DNA of 64,000 nt from Streptomyces misionensis (GTDB lineage Bacteria > Actinomycetota > Actinomycetes > Streptomycetales > Streptomycetaceae): positions 6,819,001 to 6,883,000 of the forward strand of contig NZ_FNTD01000004.1 in the NCBI RefSeq assembly GCF_900104815.1, written 5' to 3'. Below the pieces are notes generated by a model. The model worked only from the letters and a program-made list of their open reading frames with translations. It made no database searches and was not told where the DNA came from. Below, in pieces: positions 35,948 to 44,594 of this stretch (within the stretch, counting starts at the first letter, position 1; every line of letters begins with the position of its first letter). The position numbers and the translations under genes are program-made.

Positions 35948-37096
35948 ATGTCAGGCACCACGACCGGTGAGGTACCGAAGATCCTCCTCATCGGTTCCGG
36001 TGACCTCACCATACGGTTGGGTCATCTGCTGGCGAGCGCGGAACCGGAGACGCGGCTCGTCCTCGCGAGCCGCTCGGCGGAGCGCGCCACCCGCTTCGCG
36101 AACCTGACCAAGCTGGCGGCCGCCAACCTCGGCCGGATACGCGAGGTCGAGGCGGTGGCCATGGACATGGCCGACGTGGACCGCACCGCGGAGCAGCTGA
36201 GGCGCATCCGGCCGACGATCATCTTCATGGGCGCCTCCATCCAGGCCGCCCGCGCCATCATGGACCTGCCCGAGGAACTGTTCCGACGGCTCGACGAGGC
36301 CCAGCTCGGCCCCTGGCTGCCGATGCACCTCACGCTCGTGCACGAGCTGATGCAGGCGGTGCGCCTCGCGGAGTCGCGGGCCGTCGTCGTCAACGGCGCC
36401 TACCCCGACGCGGTCGGCCCCGCCCTCGCGGCCCTCGACCTGGCGCCCGACGTCGGGATCGGCAACATCGGCAACATCGTGCCCGGCATCACCTGGGCGG
36501 CCGCCGAGGAACTGGGCGCCTCCCCGGCCGAGGTCGAGGTGAAGGCCGTGGGGCACCACTACTTCAGCCACCACGTGCACCGGTTCGGCGAGGCCCGCGG
36601 CATCCCGCACCTGCTCGACGTCCGCGTCGCGGGCACCCCGGCCACGGTCGACGCCGACGCGGCGTACGCCCGGCTGGCCGGCGGCCTGCGGCGCCAGGGC
36701 GGCAAGGAGGGCCAGCAGCTGACGGCCACCTCCGCCGCGCGCCTCCTGCTCGCGCTGCTGTCCCGCACGGAGCAGTCCCTGCACGCGCCCGCCCCCGGCG
36801 GCATGACCGGCGGCTACCCGGTCCGGGTCTCGCGCGAGGGCGTGCGGCTCGACCTGCCGCCCGGCACCGCCCCAGCGGCGGCCGAGGCCGTCAACCGGCG
36901 CTGCCAGCTCCTGGACGGGATCGAGCGCGTGGCCGCCAACGGCACGGTCCAGTTCACCGAGGAACGCATGGCGGTGATGCGGGAGATGCTGGGCTACCAC
37001 TGCACCGAGCTGAAGGTCGCCGACGCCCGCTCCGCGGCGACCGAACTCGCCGGGCGCTACGACGCCTTCCTGCGCCGGCACGGACTGGGCGCATGA
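35948..37096 (+). CDS. Rossmann-fold (saccharopine-dehydrogenase-like) oxidoreductase
   Basis: A 382-residue protein with an N-terminal NAD(P)-binding fold: ILLIGSGDLTIRLGHLLAS near residue 12 and LVLASRS at the end of beta-2, where Arg suggests NADP. A conserved-looking catalytic region contains VNGAYPDAVGPAL, GNIGNIVPG and GHHYFSHHVHRFGE, rich in His. The C-terminal part is helical. The fold recalls saccharopine/opine dehydrogenase-type enzymes, but I do not recognise the exact family. Position after the A domain suggests it tailors the activated amino acid or the finished product. GGAGGAG precedes ATG 35948, and its stop overlaps the HAD gene start. Confidence 0.7.
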   Translation: MSGTTTGEVPKILLIGSGDLTIRLGHLLASAEPETRLVLASRSAERATRFANLTKLAAANLGRIREVEAVAMDMADVDRTAEQLRRIRPTIIFMGASIQAARAIMDLPEELFRRLDEAQLGPWLPMHLTLVHELMQAVRLAESRAVVVNGAYPDAVGPALAALDLAPDVGIGNIGNIVPGITWAAAEELGASPAEVEVKAVGHHYFSHHVHRFGEARGIPHLLDVRVAGTPATVDADAAYARLAGGLRRQGGKEGQQLTATSAARLLLALLSRTEQSLHAPAPGGMTGGYPVRVSREGVRLDLPPGTAPAAAEAVNRRCQLLDGIERVAANGTVQFTEERMAVMREMLGYHCTELKVADARSAATELAGRYDAFLRRHGLGA

Positions 37097-37737
37097 CCGC
37101 GCACACCGTGCTCTTCGACCTCGACGGCGTGCTCGTGGACAGCCAGGACGCCGAGGTGCTGGCCCTGCTGGAGTTCGCCCGGACCGTGCACGCCCGGGTC
37201 CCGGCCGAGGGCTTCGCCGAGCGGGTCGCGGGCCGCCGGATGAGCGAGTCGGTCGCCATCATCGGGCAGTACACGGACACCCCGCTGCCGGACGACGCGG
37301 TGGAGCGGGTCCGGGAGATCGCCGAGCGGTATCTGGCGACCCGGTTGCGCGCCACCCCGGGGATGGCGGCGGCCCTGCGGGAGATCACGGCACCCGTGTA
37401 CGTGGTGTCGAACTCGCCCCTCGGCATGATCGAGGACCGCCTGCGCCGCACCGGCCTCGCCGGCTTCTTCACCGGCCCGCACTTCTCGGCGTACGAACTG
37501 GGCACGTGGAAGCCGGACCCCGGCCTCTACCGGCAGGCGGTACGGACGCTGGGGGCGGACCCGGAGACCGTCGTCGCCATCGAGGACAGCGAGGTCGGCG
37601 TGCGCTCCGCCCACGACGCGGGCCTGCGCGTCCACTGGTACCGGCCGGACCGGCCGCGGGAGAGCCGGTGCTCGGGGCGCGTCCGGGTGTTCGGGGACAT
37701 GAGCGCACTGCCCGCGCTGCTCGCCGCCCGGGTGTGA
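37093..37737 (+). CDS. HAD-superfamily phosphatase (beta-PGM-like)
   Basis: A 214-residue HAD hydrolase. The nucleophile motif is FDLDGVLVDS near residue 8, motif II is VVSNSP near residue 98, and motif III/IV are WKPDP and AIEDSEVGVRSA. The cap is the helical C1 type of beta-phosphoglucomutase-like enzymes. It overlaps the oxidoreductase by 4 bases and is the last gene of the plus-strand operon. It may remove a phosphate from a phosphorylated precursor or protected product. The phosphate donor is not obvious; the ATP-grasp enzyme forms only a transient acyl-phosphate. Confidence 0.82.
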   Translation: MTAHTVLFDLDGVLVDSQDAEVLALLEFARTVHARVPAEGFAERVAGRRMSESVAIIGQYTDTPLPDDAVERVREIAERYLATRLRATPGMAAALREITAPVYVVSNSPLGMIEDRLRRTGLAGFFTGPHFSAYELGTWKPDPGLYRQAVRTLGADPETVVAIEDSEVGVRSAHDAGLRVHWYRPDRPRESRCSGRVRVFGDMSALPALLAARV

Positions 37738-37830
37738 CCGGGCCGCCCGCGCCGCAACCGTCCGCGCGTGATCCGCGTCCCCTGTTTCCGTGGTTCGAAC
37801 GGCACGGGGGCGGACGGAAGAGGCGGCAAG

Positions 37831-38241
37831 GTGGAGAACGGGTTCATCGGCGTCATCGTGTGCGGAGCGGTCGCGGTGCTGCTCCTGGCGGTCGGAGCGC
37901 GCGACGGCGCGCTGGTCTGGCGGCTGCGGCGGCACGGCATACGCACCTGGGGCGTCGTGGTGGACAACGTACGGGTGGAACGGCGTGACACGGGCCCCTC
38001 GTGGGCCCCGGTCATCGCTTTCGCCGACCTGCGCGGCCACCGGGTGGAGTTCACCACCCGGATGCGCGGCGGCGGCATGGGACTGGCGACCGGCCGCCGG
38101 GTGCCGGTGGTGTACCTGGCGCACGACCCGCAGGGCGCGCGGGTGTCCATGTGGCGGCACACGGTGGGCCCGGTCGTGTTCGCCCTGCTGGCGGGCCTGG
38201 TCTTCGCGGGCGCCGCGGTGCTCGTCGCCGTGACGGCGTGA
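37831..38241 (+). CDS. DUF3592 membrane protein
   Basis: A 136-residue protein with one membrane helix at each end (about residues 4-25 and 110-134) and a small soluble domain between, of the DUF3592 pattern (TWGVVVDNVR...FADLRGHRVEFTT...VVYLAHDPQGAR). The function of DUF3592 is unknown. GTG 37831 is chosen because the first membrane helix begins at once; the upstream in-frame GTG at 37768 would add 21 nonconserved residues. It is convergent with the ABC exporter genes. Confidence 0.7.
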   Translation: MENGFIGVIVCGAVAVLLLAVGARDGALVWRLRRHGIRTWGVVVDNVRVERRDTGPSWAPVIAFADLRGHRVEFTTRMRGGGMGLATGRRVPVVYLAHDPQGARVSMWRHTVGPVVFALLAGLVFAGAAVLVAVTA

Positions 38242-38263
38242 GCGGGCCGCGGCCCGTCACGGC

Positions 38264-38944
38264 TCAGGCGGCCGCCGGGACGGTGAGCCGTCCGTCGTGG
38301 ACCTCGGCGATCCGGTCGGCCGCGCCGAGGTGGGTGCGGTCGTGGGTGACCAGGACGGTGGCGGTGGGCTGATGACGGGTGAGCCGGGCGAGCAGGGCGA
38401 CGACGCCGGCGCCGCGCTCGTGGTCCAGGGCGCTCGTGGGCTCGTCGACCAGCAGGACGGTGGGCTCGTTCATCAGGGCGCGGGCGATGTTGACGCGCTG
38501 GCGCTGGCCGCCGGAGAGCTGGTGCGGACGGCGGCCCGCCCGGTCGGCCAGGCCGACCGCGTCGAGGAGTTCCATGGCCCGGCCGCGGGCCCCGGCGGGG
38601 GAGCGGCCGTCGAGGTGCGCCATCACCTGGAGCTGCTCGACGGCGGTGAGGGAGGGCAGCAGATGGGGCTGCTGGAAGACGATGCCGATGGTGCGGCGGC
38701 GCAGCTCGGTCAGTTCGCGCCGGCTCAGCCCGGTGGTGCGGGTGCCGTCGACGGTGACGGTGCCCGCGTCCGGCGTGACCAGGGTGGCGGCGACGGCCAG
38801 GAGGCTGGACTTCCCGGAGCCGGAGGGGCCGACCACGGCGGTCAGGCTGCCCCGGGGCACCTCCAGGCTGACCCGGTCGAGGGCGGTGAGGCGGGTGTCG
38901 CCGTCCGGGTAGGTGAGGGTGACATCGGTCAGGTGCAGGCTCAT
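38264..38944 (-). CDS. ABC exporter ATP-binding protein (MacB/LolD type)
   Basis: A 226-residue ABC ATPase. Walker A is GPSGSGKSS near residue 40, the Q-loop is IVFQQPHLL, the signature is LSGGQRQRVNIARAL near residue 143, Walker B is VLLVDEPTSALD, and the switch His is in VLVTHDR. It pairs with the FtsX-like permease encoded just upstream, whose stop overlaps its ATG (ATGA). Such pairs export lipids, peptides or antibiotics and often act as resistance pumps. Confidence 0.92.
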   Translation of the reverse strand: MSLHLTDVTLTYPDGDTRLTALDRVSLEVPRGSLTAVVGPSGSGKSSLLAVAATLVTPDAGTVTVDGTRTTGLSRRELTELRRRTIGIVFQQPHLLPSLTAVEQLQVMAHLDGRSPAGARGRAMELLDAVGLADRAGRRPHQLSGGQRQRVNIARALMNEPTVLLVDEPTSALDHERGAGVVALLARLTRHQPTATVLVTHDRTHLGAADRIAEVHDGRLTVPAAA

Positions 38945-40026
38945 CGGGCGCTCCCCAGGGCGGTCAGCGGGTCGACGGAGGTGATGCGGCGGACGGACAG
39001 GACGGCTCCGAGGGCACCGAGGACGATCGTCACCGCGGCCGGCGTCAGGACGGTGCCGGGGGTGAGGACGAACGGCACGGTCCCGGCGACGAGGGCGCCC
39101 ACGCAGGCGGCGGCGCCGGTGCCGATCAGGGTGCCGCCGGCCAGCAGGACGACGGCCTGCCCGAGGGCGTCGCGCAGCAGCCCGGCGGTGGAGGCGCCCA
39201 GCGCCTTCAGAACGGCGACGTCACCGCCGCGCTGAATGGTCCACACGGTGAAGAAGGCCCCGACGACCAGCGCGGAGATGGCGAACAGAAAGCCGCGCAT
39301 CAGCTGAAGGGAGCCGTTCTCCGAGGTGTAGGAGCCGATCGCGGACAGCGAGTCGCCGAGGGCGACGGTCCTGGTGCCGGCCTCCCGGTCGGTGGCCGCG
39401 AGCGCGGCCTTCGAGGTGGTGGTCAGGGCGATGACGGTGGCGGCCGGGCGTTGCCCGCCGCCGGTGGGCGGCGCCACCTTCCGCCAGACGTCCAGGCCGG
39501 TCCAGATCACCGGGGTGTGGCTGAAGAAGGCGTCGCCCCGCACCGCGGCCACCGTCAGCTGCTGCCCGGCCAGGGTCACGGAGCCGCCGGCCGCCACCCC
39601 CAGGTCGTCGGCGGCCGCGGTGGACAGCACCACCGTACGGTCGCCGATCGCGCCGCCGTCCGGGGCGAGGCGGGAGCCCGTGCGGACGCCGAAGGCGGAG
39701 ACCGCGGCGCTCCGGTCCCCGGCGGTGGCCCGGGTGGTGGTGATCCCCAGCGGCTCGGCGCTCTCGACACCGGGGGCCGCCGACCACCGCCGCCACTGCG
39801 CCCCGGTGACGGCGGAGTCGGTGAACGACAGGTCCCGGCCGGCGGCGGGGGCCTGGAAGACGATCTCGGTGGCGGGCAGTCCCGTGACCGCCGAGACGTT
39901 CTGCCGGCCCAGTCCGGCGGTCAGCCCGGACAGCAGCCCGACCAGCAGGGTGATCAGCACGATGACGGTTCCCATCAGGGCGAACCGCCCCTTGGCGAAC
40001 TTCAGGTCTCTCCAGGCGACGAACAC
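38941..40026 (-). CDS. FtsX-like ABC permease
   Basis: A 361-residue permease with the MacB/FtsX layout: one N-terminal membrane helix (about residues 18-40), a large extracytoplasmic domain (45-230) and three C-terminal helices (about 235-355). GTG 40026 begins the typical [14 protein letters not shown] segment. It is the first gene of the exporter operon and is divergent from a two-component system, which suggests that the latter senses the exported compound or cell-envelope stress and controls the pump. Confidence 0.87.
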   Translation of the reverse strand: MFVAWRDLKFAKGRFALMGTVIVLITLLVGLLSGLTAGLGRQNVSAVTGLPATEIVFQAPAAGRDLSFTDSAVTGAQWRRWSAAPGVESAEPLGITTTRATAGDRSAAVSAFGVRTGSRLAPDGGAIGDRTVVLSTAAADDLGVAAGGSVTLAGQQLTVAAVRGDAFFSHTPVIWTGLDVWRKVAPPTGGGQRPAATVIALTTTSKAALAATDREAGTRTVALGDSLSAIGSYTSENGSLQLMRGFLFAISALVVGAFFTVWTIQRGGDVAVLKALGASTAGLLRDALGQAVVLLAGGTLIGTGAAACVGALVAGTVPFVLTPGTVLTPAAVTIVLGALGAVLSVRRITSVDPLTALGSAR

Positions 40027-40141
40027 GGCCCTGCCTGTCCTGTGTGGTGGTGGACATCGGTACGTCTCCACCGTCGCCGCCGGACCCCCACGGGCGCGTC
40101 CCCCGCCGGACGGCACTTCCCGGGCCGAAGGCCGCCACCCG

Positions 40142-40163
40142 GCTTCCATCTTTCGATGGAGGC
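40142..40163. promoter_or_regulatory. Short inverted repeat between exporter and two-component genes
   Basis: GCTTCCATC (40142-40150) and GATGGAGGC (40155-40163) pair over 9 bases with one mismatch around TTTC. The element lies 35 bases before the histidine kinase GTG within the 171-base divergent region. It may be an operator for the adjacent response regulator. Confidence 0.4.
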
Positions 40164-40197
40164 CCCCGACCGGGAGCTTCCGTAGCCTGGAGGCACT

Positions 40198-41418
40198 GTG
40201 AACGCCGCCGCCCCCGCCCCGACCCCGACCACCCGCGCCCTGTCCTGGTGCCTGCACCTGCTCGTCGTCGGCCTGCTCGCCCTGGCCGCCGCACGCGCCG
40301 TGACCGACGGCCGGCCGCACACCGGGGCGGTCGTCGCCGCCTCGGCCGTGTGCGCCGCGGTGTACGCGGCCGGGCCGCTCCTGCCGGGCGTGCGCCGGTC
40401 CCGGCGGGCCGCCTCCCTGTGGCTCGCCGCGGTGGGCGCCGGATGGCTGGCGCTGCTGGTCCTGTCCGCGGACGCGGTATGGGTGGCGTTCCCGCTGTAC
40501 TTCCTCCAGCTCCACCTGCTGCCGCGCCGCGCCGGACTCGCCGCCGTGGCGGCCACCGCGGCGGCCGCCGTCGCCGGCTTCGCGGCCCACCAGGGCTCCT
40601 TCGGCGCGGCCATGGTGATCGGACCCGCGCTGGGCGCCGCCGTCGCGGTCGCCGTGGTGTGGGGGTACCAGGCCCTCTACCGCGAGAGCGAACGGCGCAG
40701 GCGCCTGATCGAGGAGCTGACCGCCACCCGCGCCGACCTGGCCCGGGCCGAGCACACCGCGGGGGTGCTCGCCGAGCGCGAGCGCCTGGCCCGCGAGATC
40801 CACGACACCCTCGCGCAGGGGCTGTCCAGCATCCAGTTGCTGCTGCGCGCCGCCGAACGCGCCCTGCCCGCCCGGCCCGCGGTCGCCGCCGGGCACGTGA
40901 CGGCGGCCCGGCAGGCCGCGGTGGACAACCTCGCCGAGGCCCGCCGCTTCGTCGCCGCCCTCACCCCGCCCGCCCTGGACGGCACCACCCTGGCCGACGC
41001 GCTGGCACGCCTGTGCGCCACCACCAGCGCCCACCACCGGATCACCGCCCGCTTCCGGCTCGACGGCCACCCCGTTCCGGTGGCCACCGCGCACGAGGTC
41101 GCCCTGCTGCGGGTCGCCCAGTCCGCCCTCGCCAACACCGTCCGCCACGCCGACGCCACCAGCGCCGAGGTCACCCTCGGCTACGGCACGGACCACATCG
41201 CCCTCGGCGTCGCCGACGACGGCACCGGCTTCGACCCCGGCCGCCCGCCCGCGCCCGACCCCGGCAGCGGCGGCTTCGGGCTGGCGGCCATGCGGGCCCG
41301 CATGCACGCCCTCGGCGGCACCCTGGCCGTCGAATCGGCCCTTGGCCAGGGCACCTCGCTGACCGCCCGACTCCCGCTCGACCCGCCCGCCGACACCACC
41401 CCGAAGGCCCGCCCGTGA
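40198..41418 (+). CDS. Sensor histidine kinase (HisKA_3, NarL-type partner)
   Basis: A 406-residue kinase with four to five N-terminal membrane helices (about residues 15-155), a short coiled-coil (165-195), the phosphoacceptor box [15 protein letters not shown] with His near residue 201, and an HATPase domain whose G-box is DDGTGFDPG. There is no obvious extracellular sensor domain, so it may sense within the membrane. GTG 40198 has GGAGG upstream. Its stop overlaps the response-regulator start (GTGA). Confidence 0.9.
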   Translation: MNAAAPAPTPTTRALSWCLHLLVVGLLALAAARAVTDGRPHTGAVVAASAVCAAVYAAGPLLPGVRRSRRAASLWLAAVGAGWLALLVLSADAVWVAFPLYFLQLHLLPRRAGLAAVAATAAAAVAGFAAHQGSFGAAMVIGPALGAAVAVAVVWGYQALYRESERRRRLIEELTATRADLARAEHTAGVLAERERLAREIHDTLAQGLSSIQLLLRAAERALPARPAVAAGHVTAARQAAVDNLAEARRFVAALTPPALDGTTLADALARLCATTSAHHRITARFRLDGHPVPVATAHEVALLRVAQSALANTVRHADATSAEVTLGYGTDHIALGVADDGTGFDPGRPPAPDPGSGGFGLAAMRARMHALGGTLAVESALGQGTSLTARLPLDPPADTTPKARP

Positions 41419-42053
41419 CCGACGACACGCCCATCCGCCTCCTGCTGGCCGACGACCACCCCGTGGTCCGGGCCGGACTGCGCGCCGTGCTGGAGACCGA
41501 GCCCGGCCTCGTCGTCGTGGCCGAGGCCGCCACCGCGGAGGACGCCGTCGCCCGTGCCGCCGTGGGCGACGTCGACGTGGTGCTCATGGACCTCCAGTTC
41601 GGCGGGGGCATGGGGGGCGCGCAGGCCACCGCCCTGATCACCGCCCGGCCCGGCGCGCCCCGCGTCGTGGTCGTCACCACGTACGACTCCGACGCCGACA
41701 CCCTGCCCGCCATCGAGGCCGGCGCCACCGGCTACCTCCTCAAGGACGCGGATCCCGAGGACCTGGCCGCCGCCGTGCGCACCGCCGCCGCGGGCCGCAC
41801 CACCCTCGCCCCCACCGTCGCCGAGCGGCTCATGAACCGGCTGCGCGCCCCCGGCACCGCCCTGACCCGGCGCGAGACCGAGGTCCTCGCCCTGGTCGCC
41901 GACGGCCTGTCCAACCAGGCCGTCGCCCGGCGCCTCCACCTCACCGAGGGCACCGTCAAGTCCCACCTCGCCCGCGTCTACGCCAAACTCGGCGTCGAAT
42001 CGCGCACCGCCGCGGTCGCCACCGCCACCGACCTGGGACTCATCCGCCGCTGA
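41415..42053 (+). CDS. NarL/LuxR-family response regulator
   Basis: A 212-residue regulator. The receiver domain (1-120) has the acidic pair LLADDHP near residue 12, the phospho-Asp in VVLMDLQF near 58 and Lys in YLLKDADP. The C-terminal LuxR HTH (about 145-205) contains [19 protein letters not shown] and [19 protein letters not shown]. It is translationally coupled to the kinase, and the divergent ABC exporter is its likely target. Confidence 0.93.
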   Translation: MTDDTPIRLLLADDHPVVRAGLRAVLETEPGLVVVAEAATAEDAVARAAVGDVDVVLMDLQFGGGMGGAQATALITARPGAPRVVVVTTYDSDADTLPAIEAGATGYLLKDADPEDLAAAVRTAAAGRTTLAPTVAERLMNRLRAPGTALTRRETEVLALVADGLSNQAVARRLHLTEGTVKSHLARVYAKLGVESRTAAVATATDLGLIRR

Positions 42054-42205
42054 CCGGCCGCGGCACACAGCACCTCGACCGCGCCGCACCGGCCCTTCGG
42101 GGGGCGAGCGCCGCCGAGGGGGTGGCGCGAGCCGGTCCGGTCATATGGGAATCTTTGATGTTCCTGGGGGCGGGTGCGGGATCGTGAACGAGGGGGGCGG
42201 GGCGC

Positions 42206-44377
42206 GTGGGGCACGGCGAGCGGCAGACGCTTGCGCGCGGAGCGCGGCTGTACGAGGCGGCGCAGGCGGTCGCCGGTGACCACGCCGGGGCGGTCGAGGC
42301 GGTGCGGGCGGCGCTGAAGCCGCTGCACGACGCGGCCGTCCAGCGGGAGCTGGACGCCATCCCCGTCGCCCGGCTCCAGGACGTCACCGAGGGCCGCCTG
42401 CGGCTGGGCAACGTCGACAAGAGCGGCCTGGGCACGGTCGGCCAGGTCCTCGAAGCGGGCCCCTACCGGCTGCGGCAGATACCCGGCGTCGGACAGCGCA
42501 CCGTCGACCAGATGCTCGCCGCCGCCCGGCGGCTGTCCGAGGCCGTGCACGAGACGGTGGCCGTCCGGATCGACGTGGACCGGCCGGACCCGGCCACCAC
42601 CGCGCTCGTCGAGGCCCTGCACGTCCTGGTGGCGGCGGGCCCCGAGGCCCGGCGCGCGGTGGACGAGGCCGCGGCGCTGTCCCGGCGGCTCGGCCCGCTG
42701 CTGACCGAGGCCCGGCCCGCCGCCGGACGGCTCAGGATGCTGCTGGCCGGGCGGGAGAAGAGGGCGCGCGCCCTGACGGCACTCGCCGGCCTCCGCGCCC
42801 TGGTGGACGAGGCGGACCGGTCCGGCCTGCCAGAGTCGCTGGCCCAGACCTCGGTGGACCTGCTGCGCGGCACGCCGTCCGACGTCGCGGCCTGGGCGGA
42901 CTTCGAGCTGCGCTCCGCCGACTACTACGGCCTGCTCGCCGAGATCTCCGGGCGGCTGCCGGACGCGGCCGCCGCCGAGGGCTTCCTGCCGGAGGAGATC
43001 GCCGAGCGGGTGCGCACCCAACGGCTCGACGACACCCACCGCCGGGTCTCCCTGCGCGGTTACCAGTCCTTCGGCGCGCGCTTCGTCCTCGCACAGCGCA
43101 AGGTGCTGCTCGGCGACGAGATGGGCCTCGGCAAGACCATCCAGGCGATCGCCGTGCTGGCGCACCTGGCGGCCGAGGGACAGACCCACTTCATGGTCGT
43201 CTGCCCGGCGAGCGTCCTCGTCAACTGGACCCGCGAGATCGAGGCCCGCAGCGCACTGCGGGTCACCGTGCTCCACGGCCCCGACCGGCACGACGCGTTC
43301 GCCGACTGGCGGGAGCGCGGCGGGGCCGGGGTGACCACCTTCGACGCGCTGCGCGGCTTCCCGGTGCCGGACGGCGGGGAGGTCGGGCTGCTCGTCGTGG
43401 ACGAGGCGCACAGCGTGAAGAACCCGGGCGCCAAGCGGTCCCAGGCCGTGGCCCGGTGGACGGAGCTGTGCGAGCGCGCGCTGTTCATGAGCGGGACCCC
43501 GATGGAGAACCGGGTCGTCGAGTTCCGCAACCTGGTCGGCATGCTGCACCGCGGCATAGCGGACTCCCTGGGCGAGGGCGACGCGCCGGCCGGGTCGGTG
43601 GCCTTCCGCAAGGCCGTCGCCCCGGTGTACCTGCGGCGCAACCAGGTGGACGTCCTGACCGAACTGCCGAGCCTCCAGCAGAGCGACGAATGGGAGGAGC
43701 TGAGCGCGTCCGACGAGGAGGAGTACCGCGAGGCCGTCCGCGCCGGCAACTTCATGGCGATGCGCCGGGCCGCCTATATGCGGCCCGAGGGCTCGGCCAA
43801 GCTGGAGCGGCTGCGCGAGATCGTCCGCGAGGCCGGCGAGAACGGGCAGAAGACCGTCGTCTTCTCCAACTTCAAGGACGTGCTGGGCGTGGTCCGGGAT
43901 CAACTCGCCCCCGGCACCCAGGTGTTCGGTCCGCTCACCGGAAGCGTCCCGGCCGGGCGGCGGCAGCAGCTGGTCGACGGCTTCTCGGCCGCCACGGGCC
44001 CCGCGGTGCTGCTGGCGCAGATCCAGGCGGCCGGCGTCGGCCTCAACATGCAGGCCGCCTCCGTCGTCGTCATCTGCGAACCGCAGATCAAGCCGACCAT
44101 CGAGCACCAGGCGGTGGCCCGCGCCCACCGGATGGGCCAGGTCCGGCCGGTCCGGGTGTACCGCCTGCTCGCCACCGGGGGCGTGGACGAACGCCTGGTG
44201 AGGCTGCTGGAGGCCAAGACCCGCCTGTTCGACGCCTACGCGCGCCGCAGCGCCGTCGCCGAGGCCACGGCCGACGCGGTCGACGTCTCGGACACCGAGC
44301 TGGCCCGCCGCATCGTCGAGGAGGAACAGGCCCGCCTCGGCGTGGCGGACGACCGCCCGCTGCAACCGAGCGAGTGA
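42206..44377 (+). CDS. SNF2-family helicase/translocase with HhH motif
   Basis: A 723-residue protein. The N-terminal third has a helix-hairpin-helix DNA-binding motif (IPGVGQRTVDQML, near residue 92). The SNF2 ATPase follows: motif I GDEMGLGKT near 303, motif II VVDEAHSVKN near 398, motif III FMSGTPMEN, and helicase-C motifs ending QAVARAHRMGQVRPV near 645. There is no SWIM zinc finger. SNF2 proteins with an HhH remodel protein-DNA complexes; the role here is unspecified, and a repair or defence function is possible. GTG 42206 follows a G-rich ribosome site. Confidence 0.88.
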   Translation: MGHGERQTLARGARLYEAAQAVAGDHAGAVEAVRAALKPLHDAAVQRELDAIPVARLQDVTEGRLRLGNVDKSGLGTVGQVLEAGPYRLRQIPGVGQRTVDQMLAAARRLSEAVHETVAVRIDVDRPDPATTALVEALHVLVAAGPEARRAVDEAAALSRRLGPLLTEARPAAGRLRMLLAGREKRARALTALAGLRALVDEADRSGLPESLAQTSVDLLRGTPSDVAAWADFELRSADYYGLLAEISGRLPDAAAAEGFLPEEIAERVRTQRLDDTHRRVSLRGYQSFGARFVLAQRKVLLGDEMGLGKTIQAIAVLAHLAAEGQTHFMVVCPASVLVNWTREIEARSALRVTVLHGPDRHDAFADWRERGGAGVTTFDALRGFPVPDGGEVGLLVVDEAHSVKNPGAKRSQAVARWTELCERALFMSGTPMENRVVEFRNLVGMLHRGIADSLGEGDAPAGSVAFRKAVAPVYLRRNQVDVLTELPSLQQSDEWEELSASDEEEYREAVRAGNFMAMRRAAYMRPEGSAKLERLREIVREAGENGQKTVVFSNFKDVLGVVRDQLAPGTQVFGPLTGSVPAGRRQQLVDGFSAATGPAVLLAQIQAAGVGLNMQAASVVVICEPQIKPTIEHQAVARAHRMGQVRPVRVYRLLATGGVDERLVRLLEAKTRLFDAYARRSAVAEATADAVDVSDTELARRIVEEEQARLGVADDRPLQPSE

Positions 44378-44594
44378 CGCGGCCCGGCGCGCACGGCCGC
44401 CCCGGACCGCCGCGCACCGAGCGGGTTGGGGCGGCACCGCGACGACGGCCGGGGCCCGCCGCCGGGCCGGACGCGGACGTCACCCGATCGCCACGCCGCG
44501 CCCGGCCCGGATCCGGCGGCACGGCCAGCACGCTGGAGACACCCGGGAGCGCGCACGGACGCACCGGGACCCGAGCGCGGACGGGGGCCGGCCC

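Noticed and set aside
17995..37737. TTA (bldA-dependent) leucine codons in the biosynthetic genes
   Set aside because: The few TTA/TAA strings I checked fell out of frame (for example at TAC codons). The scan was not exhaustive, so no claim is made.
44378..44594. Small gene or RNA between the SNF2 and DUF2867 genes
   Set aside because: The 217 bases contain no frame with a ribosome site and recognisable sequence, and no stable isolated hairpin was obvious.
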